Assembly (NCBI GenBank): GCA_020200195.1
Contig: JAIVJE010000408.1
Coordinates: 1-9,692, forward strand
Origin: Acidobacteriota bacterium
GTDB taxonomy: Bacteria > Acidobacteriota > Vicinamibacteria > Vicinamibacterales > 2-12-FULL-66-21
Reading direction: 5' to 3'
Length of the DNA stretch: 9,692 bases
Shown here: piece after piece, positions 6,316 through 9,692 of the stretch
How the letters are laid out: each line of letters begins with the position of its first letter
How positions within the stretch are numbered: the first letter of the stretch is position 1
The notes under the pieces: generated by a model
The model's input: only the letters and a program-made list of their open reading frames with translations
Database searches by the model: none
Told to the model about the DNA's origin: nothing
Program-made: the position numbers and the translations under genes

Positions 6316-7782
6316 TTACCCAGTGTCGCGATTCGCGACCGCGAGCGGAGCATTGGCCATTCGGCGCGCGACGCGCTCGCGCCCAAGCAGCTCCAGTACT
6401 TCGAACAATCCGGGGCTGACTGCTCGCCCCGTGACCGCCACGCGGGTTGCCTGGATCAATGCAGCCGGCGGGACGTGCTCACTCTCGGCGAGGGTGCGGA
6501 GCGCAGCCTCCAGGACCCCAGCGGTAAACGGCTCGGCTGTATCGAACGCAGCGCGTAGCCTTTCGAACGGCGCGGCGAGTGCAGCTTTAGCGAGGTGCTT
6601 CCTCACTGCCGCTTCGTCGAAGCCGATTTCATCGGTCAGAAAAGGACGCGCCTCTTCGACGAACTGCGGCAGCCGCTTCACGCGCGGTTTCAGCAGATCA
6701 ATCATACGATGCAGCCACTCGCGGCGGGCGCCCACGAAGTCGTGGTGCCAGAGACGGTGCTCACGCAGCAGCGGTTCGAGACGGGTACTGAGATCCTCCA
6801 CTGAGAGTCGCATGATGTGCTGCTGGTTGAACCAGTCGAGCTTGTCGGGATTGAACACCGCGTTGCCGCCGCTGATGCCTTCGAGCGCGAAGGCATGTAT
6901 GAGGTCGCCCTGCGTGAACAGTTCCTGATCGGTTCCCGGCGACCAGCCGAGGAGCGCCAGGAAGTTGACCATCGCCTCCGGCAGATAGCCGAGCCTCTCG
7001 TATTCGATGACCGACGTCGCGCCGTGCCGCTTGCTGAGACGCTTCTTGTCAGGACCCATGATCAGCGGGACGTGCGCGAAGAGCGGCGGGGTTGTCTGGA
7101 ACGCCTCGTACAGCAGGATCTGTTTCGGCGTGTTCGAGATGTGATCGTCACCGCGAACGACGTGCGTGATCTGCATCTCGATGTCGTCGGCAACCACCGA
7201 CAGGTGGTAGGTGGGCTGGCGATCGGACCGCAGCACGACGAAGTCTTCGACGTTGGCGTTCGCGAACGAGATCGTGCCGTGCACGAGGTCGTCGAAGGCC
7301 GTCTCCCCCGGCGGCACTTTAAAGCGAACGGCGCGCGGCGCACCGGATGCCTCGAGACGAGCGATTTCTTCAGGGGGCAACGCGCAACACGCGCGGTCGT
7401 AGACCCAGCCTCCGCCGGAGGCCTCAGCCGCCTGACGCTTCTGCTGCAGCAGCTCGGGGCTGCAATAGCAATAGTAGGCGCAGCCGGCATCCACGAGCCG
7501 CTGCGCGGCGGCTCGATACAGCTCGATCCGTTCCGACTGGAAGTACGGGGCGTGCGGCCCGCCGGTATCGGGACCTTCATCCCAGTCGATGCCGAGCCAC
7601 CGCAAGCCGCCGACGATACCGGCGACCATGTCCCACGATGAGCGCTCGGTATCGGTGTCCTCGATACGGAGCACGAATGTCCCGCCATGACGCCGGGCGT
7701 ACAGCCAGTTGAACAGCGCGGTCCTCGCGCCGCCGATGTGCAGGTAACCGGTCGGAGACGGGGCGAAACGGACGCGGATCAC
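6316..7782 (-). CDS. gltX: Glutamyl-tRNA synthetase
   Basis: A class I aminoacyl-tRNA synthetase that charges tRNA(Glu) with glutamate in the cytoplasm. From the GTG at 7782 it is 488 residues, normal for the family. It opens with IRVRFAPSPTGYLHIGGART (HIGH-type motif, about 12-18). Further hallmarks are FVLRIEDTD (about 36-44), a Cys-rich insert (CYC about 105-107 and YDRACC about 128-133) resembling the GluRS zinc site, HVVRGDDHISNTPKQ (about 207-221), and the KMSKS equivalent KKRLSKRHGA (about 246-255). The anticodon-binding C-terminus includes ALRTLAESEHVPPAAL and is complete to the TAA. A longer frame opens at an ATG at 7869, but its extra 29 residues come from the repetitive AT-rich spacer and precede the conserved start. 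GAAGG lies only 1 nt before the GTG, which is unusual. Discriminating or not, tRNA(Gln) charging cannot be told from sequence here. Confidence 0.96.
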   Translation of the reverse strand: MIRVRFAPSPTGYLHIGGARTALFNWLYARRHGGTFVLRIEDTDTERSSWDMVAGIVGGLRWLGIDWDEGPDTGGPHAPYFQSERIELYRAAAQRLVDAGCAYYCYCSPELLQQKRQAAEASGGGWVYDRACCALPPEEIARLEASGAPRAVRFKVPPGETAFDDLVHGTISFANANVEDFVVLRSDRQPTYHLSVVADDIEMQITHVVRGDDHISNTPKQILLYEAFQTTPPLFAHVPLIMGPDKKRLSKRHGATSVIEYERLGYLPEAMVNFLALLGWSPGTDQELFTQGDLIHAFALEGISGGNAVFNPDKLDWFNQQHIMRLSVEDLSTRLEPLLREHRLWHHDFVGARREWLHRMIDLLKPRVKRLPQFVEEARPFLTDEIGFDEAAVRKHLAKAALAAPFERLRAAFDTAEPFTAGVLEAALRTLAESEHVPPAALIQATRVAVTGRAVSPGLFEVLELLGRERVARRMANAPLAVANRDTG

Positions 7783-7947
7783 GCCTTCAATTGTAACGGC
7801 TTGTGATTGCAGATTCGGTGATTGGAGATTTGCGAATTGATTGCTCGATCGACGATGGCGAATTGCCAATCATTCGGAGATTGTCCTTGGTCAGAAATCA
7901 CCAAATCAGTGAGCACATCTCCATTTCGCCAATCTCCAATGCAAGGA
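7783..7947. repeat. AT-rich spacer of degenerate short repeats upstream of gltX
   Basis: This 165-bp gap is clearly poorer in GC than the surrounding genes and is made of recurring words. ATTGGAGATT-T-GCGAA (7821-7836) is matched in inverted orientation by 7925-7940 with a single mismatch. GCGAATTG occurs at 7832 and 7858, ATTCGG at 7813 and 7872, GGAGATT at 7824 and 7876, and GTGATT at 7803 and 7818, with its complement near 7896. It must also hold the gltX promoter unless transcription reads through from the PLD-like gene. Confidence 0.65.
7790..7795 (-). promoter_or_regulatory. gltX: Candidate -10 box (TACAAT) directly before gltX
   Basis: The minus strand reads TACAAT, then TGAAGGC, then GTG (7782). 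The hexamer differs from TATAAT at one position. Transcription about 7 nt downstream would begin at or next to the start codon and give a leaderless message. No good -35 box is found 16-19 nt upstream, so support is weak. Confidence 0.25.
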
Positions 7948-9213
7948 TCAGAAAAGCTCTCCGAAGAGGCTCCAGAATTTCTCGCGTGTTTTCTCCAGCA
8001 GGGATCGTTTTCGCCACGTTTCGAGCGTCAGACGCCGGGACGCGCGGAGGTCCTGATCGAAATCCTGAAGAAACCGGCCTGCCAGGTCGCGGCTCGTGAC
8101 GGCGACGTTGAGCTCGTCGTTCAACTCGAGGGACCGGTTGTCGAAATTGGCCGATCCGAACATGCTCCAGATGCCGTCCACCACCATCACCTTCGTATGC
8201 ATCATCGTCGGCTGGTACTCGTGGATCTCGATGCCGAGCTCCATCAGCCGTTCGTAGTGCTTGCGCGACGCGTACTTGACCGGCATGGCGTCGGTGATGT
8301 CCCCCTCGACGACCATGCGGATCTTCACGCCCCGCGTCACGGCGTCCTCGAGCGCCCAGCGGCTCGATTCATCCGTGACGAAGTAGGGCGTCGTGATCTC
8401 GACGGTCTGACGCGCCGATGCAAGGCCGAACAGGTACAGGCGCTTCAGGTCATTGCTGCCCCCGGTTGGCGAGCTGCGGACGGTGAAAGATGCGCCTTCA
8501 GCGTCGCGCTCCTGCGGCACGTCATCCAACTCCGGCGTGACCTCACCCACCGCTTCGGCGAAGTTCTCGTAGAAGCTCCCTTCAATCAGGCGAGCCAGCG
8601 GCCCCACGATCTGCACCATCGTGTCGCGCCAGTGTTCCTTGTCCTGCGCGTTTCCCTTCCATTGATCGTCGATGCCAGCACCGCCGGTGAACGCCGTCTC
8701 TCCGTCGATGACGAGGATTTTGCGGTGTGTGCGATAGTTCAGCTCTTCCAGCGAGTACCAGCTCGGAGTGCTGAACTTCGCGAGACGGCAGCCCGCGCTT
8801 TCCAGCCGCTTGACCTGTTCGTCGTCGATCCCGCTCCCGCCAACGGCGTCGATCACCATCTGGACGCGGACGCCTCGGCGCGCCGCCTGTTCGAACGCGC
8901 TCGTGAACTGTTCGGCGATGTCGCCGGCCTCGAAGATGTACGACTCGAAGCTGATCCGCCGCTTGGCGCTGCGCACGGCGGCCAGCATGGCGGGAAACAT
9001 CTGATCGCCATTGGTGAGGACGGTGAAGCGATTGCCCCGCGTGAGATCGACGCCGAGAATCCCGGCGAGGTAGTTCGCGTGGCGCGGCTCCGCCGCCCCG
9101 ACCGCGCTGCGGGTTTTCAGCGTGACCTGATCCTGGGCGAGGAGCAGGAACATCGCGACGACTCCGGCGGCGATGAACAGGATCAGGAAGGCGCGGCGGA
9201 CCGGCTTACTCAT
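7948..9213 (-). CDS. Membrane-anchored phospholipase D / cardiolipin synthase-like protein
   Basis: The 421-residue protein has one N-terminal membrane segment (about 8-25, AFLILFIAAGVVAMFLLL) after a positively charged start, then two PLD domains. HKD motif 1 is HRKILVID (H163, K165, D170) followed by TGGAGI; HKD motif 2 is HTKVMVVD (H339, K341, D346) followed by GSANFDNRS and LELNDE. Both catalytic His residues are present, so it should be active. This arrangement is that of cardiolipin synthase-type phosphatidyltransferases, which join two phosphatidylglycerols or related lipids at the inner membrane; nuclease or other phosphodiesterase activity cannot be excluded. Classic ClsA has two N-terminal helices (about 480 residues), so this single-helix form is shorter. 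The ATG at 9213 has no strong ribosome-binding site. It begins 31 bp after the upstream AI-2E-type gene and is probably co-transcribed with it. Confidence 0.92.
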   Translation of the reverse strand: MSKPVRRAFLILFIAAGVVAMFLLLAQDQVTLKTRSAVGAAEPRHANYLAGILGVDLTRGNRFTVLTNGDQMFPAMLAAVRSAKRRISFESYIFEAGDIAEQFTSAFEQAARRGVRVQMVIDAVGGSGIDDEQVKRLESAGCRLAKFSTPSWYSLEELNYRTHRKILVIDGETAFTGGAGIDDQWKGNAQDKEHWRDTMVQIVGPLARLIEGSFYENFAEAVGEVTPELDDVPQERDAEGASFTVRSSPTGGSNDLKRLYLFGLASARQTVEITTPYFVTDESSRWALEDAVTRGVKIRMVVEGDITDAMPVKYASRKHYERLMELGIEIHEYQPTMMHTKVMVVDGIWSMFGSANFDNRSLELNDELNVAVTSRDLAGRFLQDFDQDLRASRRLTLETWRKRSLLEKTREKFWSLFGELF

Positions 9214-9244
9214 CCGTAGGATCGGTGCAATTCAGAGACCGTGG

Positions 9245-9692
9245 TCAGGCCGGCGGCACGGGGGGCGTTCGAACGGCCACGGAAGTGTCCACTGAACGCT
9301 TGGTGACCCGCGTAAACACGGCCAGAAGGTTGCCCGCAGTCACGAGGATAATCGGGCCGAGAACGAGCCCGATGAACCCGAACGCCGATAGTCCGCCGAG
9401 GAGACCGAGGAAGATGACGAGGCCGCTAGCCGATGTCCGGCCGCTGAGGATCACCGGCCTCAGCACGTTGTCGACCAGCCCGATGCCGAGCACGCCGACA
9501 ACGACCAGGATCACCGCACGACCGATTTCTCCCGACAGCAGCAGCCACACGACGGTCGGCACCCACACCAACGCCGATCCCACGAGAGGAATCAGCGCGC
9601 AGATCGCCATCGCCACCCCCCAGACGACCGGCCCGCTGATGCCGAGCGCCCAGTATGTGAGACCTCCGATGGTGCCTTGCACGGCTGCGACC
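9245..9692 (-). CDS. AI-2E family transporter (partial, N-terminus beyond right edge)
   Basis: The frame is open from the right edge (partial codon at 9692, then VAAVQGTIGGLTYW) for about 149 codons to a TGA at 9245. A GTG at 9682 could be mistaken for a start, but the preceding codons VAA match the family and the real start must be upstream. Hallmarks are ALIPLVGSALVWVP, GLVDNVLRPVILSGRT and GLLGGLSAFGFIGLVLGPII, typical of the C-terminal half of AI-2E/PerM/YdiK-type membrane proteins. Four to five hydrophobic segments are visible, ending in a short polar Pro/Val-rich tail. Full-length members have about 350 residues and 7-8 helices. The family name comes from autoinducer-2 export, but most members have other or unknown substrates (some are Na+/H+ antiporters), so the substrate here is open. 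Confidence 0.92.
   Translation of the reverse strand, partial: VAAVQGTIGGLTYWALGISGPVVWGVAMAICALIPLVGSALVWVPTVVWLLLSGEIGRAVILVVVGVLGIGLVDNVLRPVILSGRTSASGLVIFLGLLGGLSAFGFIGLVLGPIILVTAGNLLAVFTRVTKRSVDTSVAVRTPPVPPA

Noticed and set aside
7783..7869. 29-residue N-terminal extension of glutamyl-tRNA synthetase from an upstream ATG
   Set aside because: It is encoded by the low-complexity repeat spacer, precedes the universally conserved RVRFAPSPTG start, and has no ribosome-binding site.
7822..9219. 465-codon plus-strand frame
   Set aside because: It is antisense to the phospholipase D-like gene, whose two HKD motifs prove the real frame; long antisense frames are common at this GC content.
9245..9682. 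GTG at 9682 as the start of a complete 145-residue protein
   Set aside because: The reading frame stays open to the window edge with family-like residues, and AI-2E family proteins need about 200 more N-terminal residues.
1..9692. tRNA genes, CRISPR arrays, transposases, prophage or toxin-antitoxin/defence genes
   Set aside because: I looked on both strands and saw no regular spaced repeats, transposase motifs, tRNA-like arms with TTCGA loops in context, or small gene pairs typical of such systems.

Overview
The window looks like high-GC bacterial chromosome, most likely Acidobacteriota and plausibly the Vicinamibacteria side of the phylum. That placement is inferred from gene content: ADOP-type FtsX/MacB permeases with tandem remnants, a TolB-propeller/amidohydrolase fusion, a KGG stress protein and frequent GTG starts. 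There is no rRNA or other marker to confirm it. Every intact gene is on the minus strand.

Layout from left to right. 1-1131 is the N-terminal 377 codons of an ADOP permease that runs off the left edge. 1134-1478 holds broken pieces of at least one further ADOP permease: a frameshifted C-terminal tail on the minus strand, directly upstream of the intact gene, and a periplasmic-domain piece in the opposite orientation. 1567-5872 is a probable three-gene transcription unit read right to left: a DNA-3-methyladenine glycosylase (HhH-GPD), a 1086-residue secreted TolB-propeller amidohydrolase, and a short receiver-like protein without the usual N-terminal strand. A palindrome lies between the first two genes.

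5873-6006 is intergenic and carries a long imperfect hairpin just after the small KGG stress-protein gene (6007-6276). gltX (glutamyl-tRNA synthetase) occupies 6316-7782. Then comes a 165-bp AT-rich spacer built of short degenerate repeats (7783-7947), a membrane-anchored phospholipase D/cardiolipin synthase-like gene (7948-9213), and the C-terminal half of an AI-2E family transporter that runs off the right edge (9245-9692).

The genes mix housekeeping (gltX, DNA repair), envelope functions (permease, PLD-like enzyme, transporter) and secreted or stress functions. They do not form one recognisable pathway. I found no tRNA, rRNA, CRISPR array, insertion sequence or prophage, and no convincing new multi-gene system. 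The points most worth following are the scrambled ADOP remnant, the atypical receiver, the double-propeller amidohydrolase with a His at a likely metal-ligand position, and the repeat-rich spacer upstream of gltX with a possible leaderless start.
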